NCBI GenBank assembly: GCA_002104905.1
Contig: MCFE01000004.1
Coordinates: 62,001 to 126,000, forward strand
DNA length: 64,000 bases
Direction: 5' to 3'
Origin: Basidiobolus meristosporus CBS 931.73
Lineage: Eukaryota > Basidiobolomycota > Basidiobolomycetes > Basidiobolales > Basidiobolaceae
Below the pieces are notes generated by a model. It was not told the DNA's origin and did not search any database. It saw only the letters and a list, made by a program, of their open reading frames with translations. Positions 45,386-57,469 of this stretch are shown piece after piece. The position numbers and the translations under genes are program-made. The stretch's first letter is position 1; each line of letters starts with the position of its first letter.

Positions 45386-45957
45386 TATGTAATTTAAGGT
45401 CAAATCTTCAGCTCTGGACTCTAGGGCTGATACAAGGCCCTGAAACCTGTCTGTCAGGCTATTCAGGAGGTAACTATCACATTCTCATCAGTAGTTGGTA
45501 TGCTCACAGATTCCATTTCATCTACCAGCAGGGTAATTCTGTTAATTGGATTTTTCATTTCTTCTCCTGACAGCATCTTTATAGTAAAGATTTTTTGTCT
45601 CAGATACATTTTCTTAGCAGCTAAACATGACCGGTAGGTGTCTTCTAATGCCTTCCAGGCATTCTTTGCTATTTTTGCTCTTGAGCATTGAATTACCAGT
45701 TTGTCCTTAACATTAAGGCACATGCAGTTAAAGGCACTTTGTTCTTTCTTCCGGTACTTTAAGGCTTCCTCTCCCACATTTTTAGGAGGGCATTCTTCTC
45801 CCATTACTATATTCCAAAGGCCTCTTTCTTGTAGCAGCATCTTCATCTTCACCTTCAACACTTGGTAGTTGGATCCATCCAACTTTTCAGCAGAGGGAAA
45901 AATTCAGTAATAGCAGAAGTAGACATTGCAGGGAGTGACAGCTTGGCACTCATAACC
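45386..45957 (-). pseudogene. Early gag of copia A
   Basis: Continues A's gag codons after element B and the CCATA duplication. Minus-strand ORF with WNIVMGEECPPKNVGEEAL, CSRAKIAKNAWKALEDTY and LVDEMESVSIPTTDE. The ATG lies within the primer site GGTTATGAGTGCC (45951-45953), and the frame opens MSAKLSLPAMSTSA. Confidence 0.85.
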
Positions 45958-46305
45958 TGTTGTAAGAGTTTTGGAGATATTGGAAGTGATTGGGAGAACA
46001 AGTAGATTATGTGATTTTCACTTAATGATTTATTGAATGTAAAAGTAGTATTTATACTTTTACCCAGTCTTAGCATTACAAGCACATAGGTTAGGTTAAG
46101 GAAGATCCCAAGAACAAGTGTACAAAGCTTGAGGCTGTTTGAACAACTTTGAGAATTTTCATGTTCTGGGTACCTGGAATTTTGGTGAAAATACTTTAAG
46201 TAAATCCCAGCAAGGAATTTGGTCAGTTTCTCTAGGATTTGAAGGTAATGATTTAAGTGACTAAGTTAGGTGAATATTTATGTGGAATTACAAATCTTTA
46301 CAACA
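45958..46305 (-). repeat. LTR shared by copia A (5') and copia C (3')
   Basis: 348 bp. It is followed on the right, after a loss of about 38 bp, by the C-terminal RNase H codons of another minus-strand copia element, so this one LTR serves both neighbours. Confidence 0.85.
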
Positions 46306-47557
46306 ATTATGACCTACAATAATCAAGCCTGTCTCTGGCTAATGGTTTGGTCAATATGTCTGCAATCACTTCATCTGAGGGACAGTAAACTAAGCCAACT
46401 AAGTTTTTCTCTATAGCTTCACAACTGAAATGATGTCTGATATTGACATACTTAGTTCTAGAATAAAAAGCTGTATTTCTATCTAATTGTATACATCCCT
46501 GACTATCTTGAAATAGAGTAATAGGTGTGTCTTAACATAGCCCTAAATCAGTAAAAAGCTTTCTTAACCACATTGCTTCTTTTGTAGCTCACAGGCTGCC
46601 ATATACTCTGCCTCTGTGGTAGAAAGTGCTACGGTTGGTTGCTTCCTTGAGCTCAATGAAATTGCCCTTCACAGTAAAGAAAGGTGTATCCTGTGGTAGA
46701 TCTTCTGTCTTCCAAATTTTGTCCCCAATCAGCATTGGAGTATCCCACAATATCCTGTTCTAAATCCATCTAAGTGTATCTTAAATAGTTATCAGCAGCT
46801 TATTTTAGGTATCTAAAAATACGTTTTACTGCTGCAATATGATCAGATCCATTGTTCTAATAATGCTGGCTGACAACTCCCACTGAATATGAGATATCTG
46901 GATGTGTTGTAAGCAAGATATACATCAGACTACCAGCCATAGATTGATAAGGAAGGTCAGGGCTTTCAGATGGCACCAAGCTCTCTTGATTTGGTAGAGT
47001 TTTGACCAAGTGAAGGTTTGTCTCCATTAGGGTAGCTACTGGTTTACAGTCATCCATTTGATACTTCTTTAAAATATCTTGAATATACTTGGAGTGGCTT
47101 ACAATGATAGTATGGGTACTTCTGTCTAAGAAGAACTTAATCACTAAGTAGTTACTGAGTTCTCCTAGATTAGACATCTTGAACTCCCTAGATAGGCTGA
47201 ATTTAGTCTCTTCCAATGTTGCTTGGTTATTGATGGCTATAATAAGATCATCCACATAAAGGGCTAATGGAACTGGATTAGCTCTACCTGGCTTATAGTA
47301 TGTACTATAGTCAGCATTACTCCTTTCAAAACTCAGAGATTTCAAATAAGAATCTATCTTGCAATTCCAGGCTCTTGGTGATTATTTGAGACCATACAGA
47401 GACTTTTTAAGCTTGCAGACCAAATGGGGGATATCTTTGTCAGCAAACCTATCAGGCTGGTCCATATATATGTTGTCATCAAGTTTTCTGTTCAAAAATG
47501 CCACTTTTATGTACTTTTGATTTATGAAAAATTTATATTTGGCTGCAATAGCTAATA

Positions 47558-47766
47558 GACTTGTTCCATCATTCCAGCTGATCATAGTGCCCAATAGTGC
47601 CATAGCATGCCAGATGATGCCTGATCATGCCACAGGGTGCCAGATGGTGCCATACAGTGCCAATTTGGGATCAAAATTGACATGCATATGACCCTAAAAT
47701 ATCAAATTAATAACAAAATATACAACACTTTCTGGCACTATGATCAATGGCACAATGGAACAAGTC
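47558..47766. mobile_element. 209-bp MITE in copia C
   Basis: GACTTGTTCCAT...ATGGAACAAGTC, a 12-bp terminal inverted repeat, with TAATA on both sides (47553-47557 and 47767-47771) as a 5-bp target duplication. The other copia copies have only one CAATA/TAATA here. It is non-coding and shows several ...GGTGCC/TGGCAC... repeats. A second copy of exactly the same length lies at 59366. Confidence 0.88.
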
Positions 47767-50416
47767 TAATATCAATCTGATGGAATTAAACTTGGCTACC
47801 TGTGCAAAGGTCTCAGTATAGTCAAGTCCTTTTGTTTGAGAGTAACCTTTGGCCACAAGTCTTGCCTTGTATCTTTCAATTGTACCATCAGCTTTGTATT
47901 TTGTCTTCAACAACCATCTGCATCCCTTAATTTTTGGTTGATTGGTAATTTGAACAAGTCACAAGTCTGATTTTCCATCAGGGCTTGATATTCCTCAGTC
48001 ATTGCAGATCTCCAAAACTTTGTCTGAGGGCTATTTAGGGCCTCTTTTACAGTTTGAGGCTCATCAATGTAAATTGAATAGGCATAGGCAAAGTTTGTAC
48101 CCTCATTGCTACAGTAATTTGGGCTATTTCTTGTCCCATTGGATCTCTGGGCATTTGATACTGGAATGACCACTTCTGAGATATTCCTGGGCACTGATTC
48201 TGGCTGAACCACAGCTGTAGAGTCATCTGGAGTTAAAAAGTCTTCATTGTTTTGCTCTGACTTAATCCTGACTCTTGGTGGACTTGGGATCAGGTTTTTG
48301 TAATCATCTGGTGTCATTTTTTGAGATAGTTTGAATTTTTGTCAAACAACACACCATTGGACATGATCAGCATCTTTGCTTTGGTATTGTAGAGTCTGTA
48401 TGCCTTACTCTCATTGCAGTAGCCCAAAAATATGCATTTTACAATTTTTGGCACAAATTTTGACTGACTTCCGGGCAGTTTCTTGGCACATGCTGTACAC
48501 CCCAATATTCTTAGATTTTCTGCACTTGGCCTGTATCCACACTATGCTTCAAATGGAGTAGAATCACAAAGTATTATATTATAACTTCTATTTTTAAGGT
48601 ATATGGTAGTGGTGAGTGATTCCACCCAAAAATCATTGGATAATTTTTGATCATGGATCATCAATCTTACAATATCAATTATTGATCTGCTTGCATGTTC
48701 TGCTACTCCATTTTGCTGTGGAGAGTATGGTACAGTACTCACTTGCTTTATCCCATGAGCTTGCAGAAGTGGATGAAGAGTGTTGATGTATATTCTCCAC
48801 CATTGTTGGAGCATATTTTCATGATTTTTTCACCTGTTTCTCTCTCCACCATGACTTTAAGCTCCATGATCTTAGACAGAGCTTCTTCCATTCTCTCCAT
48901 GAAGTAGACCCACTTGTGTCTTGTATATAAATAAGTAAACATGATTAAATACTTCTTCCCACCTTAGGATATATATTACATAGGTCCACACAGATCTGAG
49001 TGAGTTAGATTTACTTTTTTTATGGTTTCTATTAACCCAGGGCTCTTGAATGATTGTCAGGTTTGTTTCCCATATTTGCAGGCTTCACAGTGATTCAAAT
49101 AAGCTGGGGGATCAGTTTTTACTCTGGAAATTAGTTGGTCTTTGATCATTTTGATCAAATATCAAAGTTGATGTGCCCAAATCTCCTATGCCAAATCATT
49201 GATGTTTCTTCATTCCAGTTACTTATATTGGCTCCCAGATATGTTGGAATATATGTCAGCTTGTATAGATTCTGATTCCTGATACCCAAAGTACTATGGG
49301 CACCATTCTGATCAGTGATCCTGCATCCAGAATTGTCAAAGCTGAAACTATTTCTGGTACATAAAGAACTTCTTTAAAGGTTAGTGTATGGCTTCCTTCA
49401 CTGCTTCTAAGGTTTAGTTGGATGGTTCCTTCTGCCACTGCAACAAGTGTTCTATTGTCACCCATGAAAACCTTCTTATTTGGAATTTCTTGGTATTGGG
49501 TAATAAGTTCTTCTTGATGTGTAAAGTGTTAGGATGCTCCAGAGTCAATATACCACATCTGAGAATCCTTTTTTGTGTTCATATTTTGTGCAGTTATGAA
49601 TAGTCTATCTTCAGTTGTTGCAGCATCTCCGTATTCAGGCTTCTTTTGATGATTATCTCTCTTTTTGAGACACCAGTCTGAAGTGAATCCTTCCCGTTTG
49701 CAGTAGTTGCAAAACAGGTTGTTTTTGCCTTTGTAGGGTCTTGGGTATGTCCTTTGTTGGTTATCATTGCTTATTAAAGCATTTTCTTCCTCCTTTTAAT
49801 TGGCACTTGATTTTCTTAATTCTTCACCCAGGAGCCTTCCATATATATAACTTAAGGTCAATTCTTTTGTTCTGGCTCTTAGGCTGATACAAGGCCCTAA
49901 AACCTGTCTTCCAGGTAATTCAGGATGGTAACTATCACATCCTGATCAGTAGTTTGTACACCTACAGATTCCATCTCATCTAACAGCAGGGTTATTCTGT
50001 TGATCAGATTTTTCATTTCTTCTCCTGGCTGCATGTTTGTAGTAAGTAGTTTTCATCCCAGATACACTTTCTTAGCAGCTGAACATGACTGGTAGGTGTC
50101 TTCTAGTGCTTTCCAGGCATTCTTTGCTTCTTCTGCTCTTGAGCATTGAATTAGCAACTTGTCTTTGACATTAAGGCAAATGCAATTAAAGGCACTTTGT
50201 TCTTTCTTCTGGTACTTTAAGGCTTCCTCTCCCATGTTCTTGGGAGGACATTCTTCTCCCATGACAATATCCCAAAGGCCTCTATCTTGTAGCAGTATCT
50301 TCATCTTTGCCTTCCACACTTGGTAGTTAGATCTATCCAACTTTTCAGCAGAGGGAAAAATTCTAAAAATAGCAGTAGTAAGCATTGCAGAGAGTGACAG
50401 CTTGGAGCTCATAACC

Positions 50417-50765
50417 TGTTGTGAGAGTCTTGGAGATACTGGAAGTGATTGGGAAGACAAGTAGATTATGTGGTTTTTGCTTAATGATTTATTGAATGCA
50501 AAAGTAGTATTTACACTTTAACATGGTCGTGGCATAACAAACACATAGAACAGGTTAAGGAAGGTCCCAAGAACCTGTGCACCTAGTTTGAGGCTGCTTG
50601 TACAACTTCAAGAATTCTCATGCTCAGGGTAGCTGGTATTTTGGTGAAAATCTTTTAAGTGAATTCCAACTAGGATATTACTCAGTATTCCCTAGGATTT
50701 GTGGGTAAAGATCTAAGTGACCAAGCTAGGTGAATATCTAGGTGGAATTACAAATTTTTACAACA
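50417..50765 (-). repeat. LTR shared by copia C (5') and copia D (3')
   Basis: 349 bp, beginning TGTTGTGAGAGTC on the plus strand and ending TTTTTACAACA. Copia D's RNase H end begins directly after it (TTCCCACTCAGCTAAATG). Confidence 0.88.
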
Positions 50766-53353
50766 TTCCCACTCAGCTAAATGCTTGTACTGATTAGTCC
50801 TAATTATGACCTATAATATTCAAACTTGTCTCTATCTAATGGTTTGGCAAATATGTCTGTAATCATTTAATCTGACGGACAGTAAACTAAGCTAACTAAG
50901 TTATCCTCTATGGCTTAACATATGAGGTGACGTCTAATATCTATGTGCTTAGTTCTGGCATGAAAAGCTGGATTTCTACATGATTTTTACACCCTTGATT
51001 ATCTTGAAATAAAGTAATAGGCATTTTTTGACATAAGCCTAAGTCATTAAAAAGCTTCCTTGATCACACTGCCTCTTTTGTAGCTCACAGGCTGTCATAT
51101 ACTCCGCCTCTGTAGTGGAAAGTGCTACAGTTGGTTGTTTTCTTGAATTTCATGAAATTGCTCCATTACAGTGAAGAAAGGGGTATTCTGTGGTGGAGCT
51201 TCTGTCTTTAAAGTTTTGTCCCCAAGCAGCATCAAAGTATCCCTCCAGATCCTGCTCTGAGTCCCAATAGGTGTATCTTATGCCAACATTAGCAGTTCCT
51301 TTTAGATATCTAAGAATCTGCTTAACTGCTGCAGTATGATCAGATCCATAGTTCTGTATATGCTGGCTGGTAACTCCCACCAATTATGAGATATCTGGAT
51401 GTGCTCCAGGCATCATATGCATCAGACTGCTGCAAATAGATTGACAAGGGAAGTCAGGGCTTTTAGATGGCATCAAGCTCTCTTGATTTGGTGGAGTTTT
51501 GACCAAGTTAGGGTTTGTCTCCATTAGGGTAGCTGCCAGTTTACAGTCTTCCATTTGATACTTCTTTAGTATGTCTTGAATATACTTCAATTGGCTTAGG
51601 GTGAAAGTCTGGGTACTTCTGTCTATGAAGAACTTTATCCCTAAGTAGTAACTGAATACTCCTAGATTGAGCATCTTGAACTCTCTAGATAGGCTGGTTT
51701 TAGTCTCTTCCAATGTTGCTAGGTTATTGGTGGCTATAATAAGATCATCCACATATAGAGCTATTGGAACTGGATTTGCTGTATCTGGCTTATAGTAGAT
51801 ACTATAGTCAGTATTGCTCCTTTTGAAACTCAAAGATTCCAATTAAGAATCTGTCCTGCAATTCAAGGCTCTGGTGATTGCTTTGGACCTTATAGAGATT
51901 CTTTAAGCTTGCAGTCCAAGTGGAGGACATCTAGGTCAACAAGCCTATCAGGCTGGTCCATATGCATATCCTCATCAAGTTTCCCATTAAAAAATACAGT
52001 TTTTACATCCATTTGATATATAAAAAACTTACATTTGACTGCAATGGCCAATATTATTCTGATGGAATTGAAATTGGCTACCAGCACCAAGGTCTTATTG
52101 AAGTCAAGTCCTTTTGCTTGACAGTATCCTTTGGCCACAGTCTTGCTTTGTATCTGCAGCTGTGGCAACTGATTCAGCCCAAAGATTATACGATAACTTT
52201 TGATCATAGATCTTGCTTTATCAGTTATTGATCTGCTTGCATGTTCCACTACTTCATTTTGCTGTGGGGAGTATGGCACAGTAGTCTCTTGCTTAATTCC
52301 GTGAATTTTGTCAAAGTGGATGAAGAGTTTTGTGGTATATTCCCCACCATTGTCAGAGTGTGTTTTCTTGATGTTTTTACCAGTTTCTTTCTCCACAATG
52401 GCTTTAAACTCTTGGCACTTCGACAGAGCTTCTTCCTCTCTCTGCATAAGTTAGACCCACTTGTATCTTGTATATTCATCAGTAAAAGTAACTAAATATT
52501 TTACCCTACCTAAGGATAAATTTTGCATAGATTCACACAGATCTGAGTGAATTGATTAAATTTTATCATAGCTTTGATAAACTCAGAGCTCTTGAACTAT
52601 TGTCTAACTTGTTTCCCATATATGCAGGCTTCACAGTGCTCCAAGCTAGCAGGGGGATCAGTTTTTACTCCAGCAATTAGCTGATCTTTGATCATTTAGT
52701 GCAAATAATCAAAACTGATGTGCTCAAATCTCCTGTGCCAAGCATTGATGTTTCTTCATTACAATCACTTATATTGGCTTCAAGATATGATGAAATATAA
52801 GTCAACTTGTATATATTCTGATATCTGATACCCAAAGCAATATGGGCACCATTTTGATCAGTGTGCACGCATCCAGAGTTGTCAAAGCTGAATCATGTCC
52901 TTCTGCTGTGGCCTGGCCTACAGATAATGGGTTCTTGGCTATTTCTGATACATAAAGTACTTCTTTAAAGGTCAGTGTATAGCTTCCTCACTGCTTCTGA
53001 AGTTTACTTGTATAGTTCCTTCTCCTACTGCATCAAGTTTCTATTGTCCCCATGAAAACATTCTTAATTGGAATTTCTTTTTGCTCCAGTGACAATATAC
53101 CATATCTGAGAGTCCTTTTTTGAGGTCATACTTAGTGCAGATATGAGTAGTCTATCTTCAGTTTTTGCAGCATTTCCATATTCAGGCTTCTTTTGCTGAT
53201 TATTTCTCTTTTTGAGACATTAGTCATATGTGCGTCCTTTCCTTTTACAGTAGTTGCAAAACAGGTTGCTGTTGCCTTTGTAGGGTCTAGGGTACCTTCT
53301 TTGTTGGATGTCATTGCTTATTTAAGCATTTACTTCTTCCTTATTAATGGTGC

Positions 53354-54410
53354 TGTGGTGGTGTATAAGTCCAAGGGAGAGATATGTCCAACACTTCTCA
53401 AGTGTTTTGTGTGTGGGGTGTTCACTGGGTGCAATAGCCTCTGGCAAAAGCTTGCTAGGAATACTGGGTTCTGTCTCTATTCCAATGTGATGGGTAAGAA
53501 AGCCACAAGCTTGTCAAGGGAGAACTATTGAGCTACAATCCTCAACCTAGTTGGCGTCCTAACAAAAGTATGTGCTGGGTTCAGCATTCTTTGAGATGAC
53601 AATGTACTAAAGCTTCCAAAGTAAAAACAACTGTAAACTCCTCCAGCAGGGACTTGATAAGAATGCAGCTGTGGTCAATAGCTACAATGACAGCAAAGTA
53701 TCTTTGCCTGTACAAGAACAAACTTGGGAAAGAATTAATTAGAATAAAAGATACCTACTCTGAGTATTCCTCACAAGTAGTGCCTCCAAGGTCAGTTGGC
53801 TGTCAGCACAGTTTCCTGGGAGTTTCCTGTGGTCTGCGGTTGGAAGTTCAGGTAGCAGCAGGTGGCAGTGATCACACTAATCAACAAGTTGGTATATTGA
53901 TAAAAGGGATGATAATTCATTGTTGAGGGATAGCCTCCCTTATATACTTTTCTTACTGGCTAAGTGATTACTAATCATGGTGTTCCAGAAGTTTCTGGAT
54001 ATCAATAGAAATCTTAATGACATCAGAATGACCTAAAAATGTTCTAAGTAGGTGCTGGAAGGTTCTGAGAGGCACAGCACATCCAACCAATCAGGAATTA
54101 GTTCTCTGAAACCTGTGAAACATAGGGATGCCATATATGGTATGGAAATGGTAGGGATGGTGACATAGGTTGATCATGTGTCACAGGTACTTGCCTAATA
54201 TAGAAGCACTTACTGCTAGCAATCTTACATAAAGTGGGGGATAACTTATGCAATAGGTAAGCAGGTGTGATAGTCAACCAGCTGATGAGATAGTACTGAT
54301 CAGGTAAGACAAATGGGATAAAACTGAATTAAGGGTAGTAGAGAAATAGGGAAGTAGAAATTATAGGAATGTGAACATCTGTCAGTGGGTGTCACTGTCA
54401 CCCCACTATA
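53354..54410 (-). repeat. Old gypsy solo LTR in copia D
   Basis: 1057 bp, TGTGGTGGTG...CCCCACTATA, same family as the 1071-bp LTRs but with many changes, mostly CpG to TpG or CpA. Confidence 0.9.
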
Positions 54411-54945
54411 CTGGTGTGTTGATAAAAGGGATGATGATTTATTGTTGAGGGATAGCCTCCCTTACATACTTTACTTACTGGCTAAGTGATTACTAATCAT
54501 GGTGTTCCAGAAGGTTCCAGATATCAATAGAAATCTTAATGACATCAGAATGACCTAAGAATGTTCTAAGTAGGTGCTGGAAGGTTCCAAGAGGCACAGC
54601 ATATCCAACCAATCATGAATCAGTACTATGAAACCTGTGTAACATAGGAATACCATATATGGTATGGAGATGGAAGGGATGGTGACACAGGTTGATCATG
54701 TATCACAGGTACTGGCATGGGTACTTGCCTAATATTGAAGCACTTACTGCTAGTAATCTTACATAAAGTGGAGGATAGCGTATGCTATAAGGTAAGCAGG
54801 TGTAATAGTCTACTGGCTTATGGGATAGTACTGATCAGGTGAGACAAATGGGACAAAACTAAAACAAGGGTAGTAGAGAAATAGTGAAGTAGGAAATATA
54901 AGAATGAGCACATCTGTCAGTGGGCATCACTGCAACCCCACTACA
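54411..54945 (-). repeat. Partial second gypsy LTR adjoining the first
   Basis: Second half of the gypsy LTR (from the TTGATAAAAGGGATGATG block to CCCCACTACA). It follows the first without any internal sequence. Copia D's gag resumes at 54946, and the flanks GTGC (53350-53353) and GAGC (54946-54949, read GAGC) roughly agree as a 4-bp duplication. The one-and-a-half-LTR structure suggests unequal recombination. Confidence 0.85.
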
Positions 54946-55185
54946 GAGCTTGATTTTCTTGATTCTTCATCCAGGAGTCTTCCTTTTATGTAATTTAAGG
55001 TCAAATCTTCAGTTCCTGGCTCCAGGGCCAATACAAGGCCCCATGACCTGTATGTCAGGCTACTCAGGATGTTTACTATCAAATCCTCATCAATACTTGG
55101 TACACCCACAGATTCCATCTGATCCACCAGCAGGGCAGCTCTGTTAACTAGATTTCTCATTTCTTTGCCTGGCAGCATCTTGGTA

Positions 55186-57469
55186 GTGACAAATATTCAT
55201 CCAAGAAACCATGTTGAAAACCAGAGATACTTAAGGTAGTGGGTACTTCTTTGAGCAATAGCTTTCCACTGGGAGCAATGCATTTGCTTTTCAGCAATAT
55301 CTTTGTACTAATGACCAAGTTGTACATAGAGCATTTCAAGCTAGGCAAGGAAGGACCAGGAAAGGACTTAGGTGTGGACCAACAAGGCAAGGCTGTTTAT
55401 TCAAGACCTGTGTTTATCAGACTGAGAAATATGTAGGGGGGATGGAACTAGATATACTTTTTAGTAATATGGCTGCCAAGAGATATTGACTTGTACTGAT
55501 GGGGTTCTGAGGTGAGGCACAGTAAGTGTGCCAAGATAAAAATATAGTGAAGAATAGACTAGAGCATCACATGGGATAAGCCAAGAGTCAGCCAAAAATG
55601 TGACTAGGTCATGCTACATGCAATTACCATATATGGTATGAAGCTACATAAACTCCAAAGGGAACTTTGATAGATTATTCCAATGTGTAACATTGATTTT
55701 GAGCATTTCAGCAGTTGCTAGAATGTAGTAGAACTTTCTAGAAGAAACTGGGAATTCTGCGCCAATTTGATTTGGCTGAATTATAAAAGGTCAAGGTTGT
55801 CATGTAGAACTCTGCTGCTACTGTATCCATTTGTTATTCCATCTTGCTTGGTGTATTACTAAGAAACTCATTGTGAATATTCAGGAGGTATTCAAGGCAA
55901 AAGTGGTGGTAACCCAGCATATGATTGCAAGATGTGTATGTTACCAGTAACATAAGGTATATGGCAACTTTGCAAGTATCACACTAGAAAGCCACAAAGT
56001 TATGGTGATAGAAGTGTTCCAATTGCAGCAGGTAAGCACCTATGAAGAGGTTACCAATTAGGAGACCATAGTTTTTTTGATTCAAGATCTATGTGGAATA
56101 CCCAAGGCAGTGGTGGGTCAGCAAATAAAGAGGGGTGATTTCACAGTGGAATATATGAGTGGCATAAGGGGAGGTAGAAAAAGCAGATACCACTTGGTAA
56201 ATTGGTATGATATAATTAAACAGAACTGGCTGTACATTGATGTGCTGCCATTTTAATGCCCGCAAAGGTTTGCAATAAGGCTGTCAGAGCTTCATAAAAT
56301 CTCTTTCCACATAAGCCACTTAGAAGTAATTGCTGGTTAGGTTAGCTCAAATAAGTGAAGTGCACATTAGGACTATCAGAATGCCATACAATTGTTGTCA
56401 AAAGACTGATCAAACACCATCAGGTTATTTACTTCATTTGGCAGTAAAATTCACAAAATGCTGTCACAATCTTATCATAGAATTTTGTAGCCAGTCAGTA
56501 ATTCCACACTGCTGGCATCATGATGGACTTATTGCTGGATCCTGACAGCTGATCTGGATCAGATACACACACAAGTCCATATTACTTTTCATAGGAATAT
56601 TGTGACTAGAGAAGTGACATGTTGCCACTTGTTTCAGTAGTGGGAGTACTGTACATAAGTATAGACAAGGCAAGTAGCATGTACCACCATATCCCAATCT
56701 TATTGGCTAATACTGATGGGAATTGTTGTATCCAAGAGAAAAGTATAATAGTACTCTTGAGTGGTTTAAATTATTCAAAGGGACAAATAAGTGCAGATTA
56801 TTAGAATTGTCAGTGAGTGGCTGAAATATTAGCACAGTGACTCTGGTCTAATATTGGTCCTCTATATAGCTGGGTTTAGCATAATGGCAACAGAGTTAGT
56901 TTGCTATGCTGGCTAGACTTGGTATTCTTGGGAGTACTAGATATGCTAAGCCTGGGTAGAAGCTTGAATGGAATTGTTAAATTCTTAATTTTGTTGAGAC
57001 CAACTTTCAGCCAAAAGGCTTAGCAGTTTTTTTATATTTTTCTGTTCAAGTTAGGCTAGTAAGTACCAAGAGAATGAACAAATGAAGTCAATCTTTGTAT
57101 GAATAGGTGCATAAGATAAATGCAATTGCATCATCAATCAGCTGATATCTTGGCAACTGCTCAGTGGTTGGATGGATCTCAGATGACTAATCACTCTGGA
57201 AGACTTAGCTCATAAGTTGATGATACAATGTCCACATGATAACTGATCTGGTGTAGCAGCAAAAAATAGATTCAGAAGCAGGATAAATAAACCTTAACTG
57301 GCATTAGGTGAGTTTGGGTTATGGAAAATCAGTTAGGGCACTATATCTTCTAATGCAGTAGAATTGGCTAAGTTACCAAGTGTTGATGCACCACATCACT
57401 TTCCACCAGAAGAGGAGTTTTCTGATAACTTTTGTTTTCCCCTGCAGCTCCAATGCTAACCAATTATGG
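55186..57469. other. Unassigned repeat-like sequence, possibly an LTR of the chromovirus
   Basis: No gene recognised. At 55437-55447 a G-run (GTAGGGGGGA) and at about 55628 the palindrome ACCATATATGGTAT, which also occurs in the gypsy LTR, hint at an old gypsy-type LTR (about 55.3-55.9 kb). The rest has no feature I can name; short frames at 56330-56804 are not supported. Confidence 0.3.

Larger units (their letters stand above)
24955..46305 (-). mobile_element. Copia element A, interrupted by elements E1 and B
   Basis: A Ty1/copia element read right to left in three pieces: 24955-26975, 31659-33537 and 45381-46305. The breaks are continuous in the protein: RNase H/RT in the first piece, integrase, protease and late gag in the second, early gag in the third. 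The 3' LTR is 24955-25286 (332 bp) and the 5' LTR is 45958-46305. Its coding parts are broken by many stops and frameshifts (RNase H AEYMAACEATKEAVWL, RT LALYVDDLIIATN, gag FCKYCKRKGHTLDRC). Its zinc knuckle keeps the His that E1 has lost. In the integrase, about 205 bp is duplicated in tandem (31948-32160 and 32161-32375). Outer flanks show no matching 5-bp repeat, so an end was probably reshaped by recombination. Confidence 0.85.
46306..50765 (-). mobile_element. Copia element C, with a MITE in RT
   Basis: Minus-strand copia element using the LTR at 45958-46305 as its 3' LTR and 50417-50765 as its 5' LTR. Right to left: gag (SQQVMSSKLSLSAMLTTAI, WDIVMGEECPPKNMGEEAL), zinc-knuckle region, protease spacer, integrase (GVAEHASRSI, WVESLTTTIYLKNRS), RT ([27 protein letters not shown]) and RNase H. 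RT is split by a 209-bp MITE at 47558-47766. Many stops and frameshifts; clearly inactive. The primer site GAGCTCATAACC (50405-50416) is intact. Confidence 0.87.
50766..55185 (-). mobile_element. Copia element D, internally deleted, with gypsy LTRs inside
   Basis: Minus-strand copia remnant: RNase H (50766-51380), RT (LALYVDDLIIATNN, 51384-51842), a join near 52155, then integrase (HSDNGGEYTTKLFIH, PQQNEVVEHASRS), protease/spacer and late gag to 53353 and again 54946-55185. At the join the RT reading KGYCQAKGLD runs straight into integrase SQLPQL..., so about 1.4 kb of integrase/RT is lost. No 5' LTR is found; homology fades at about 55185. It is the most decayed of the copia series. Confidence 0.82.
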
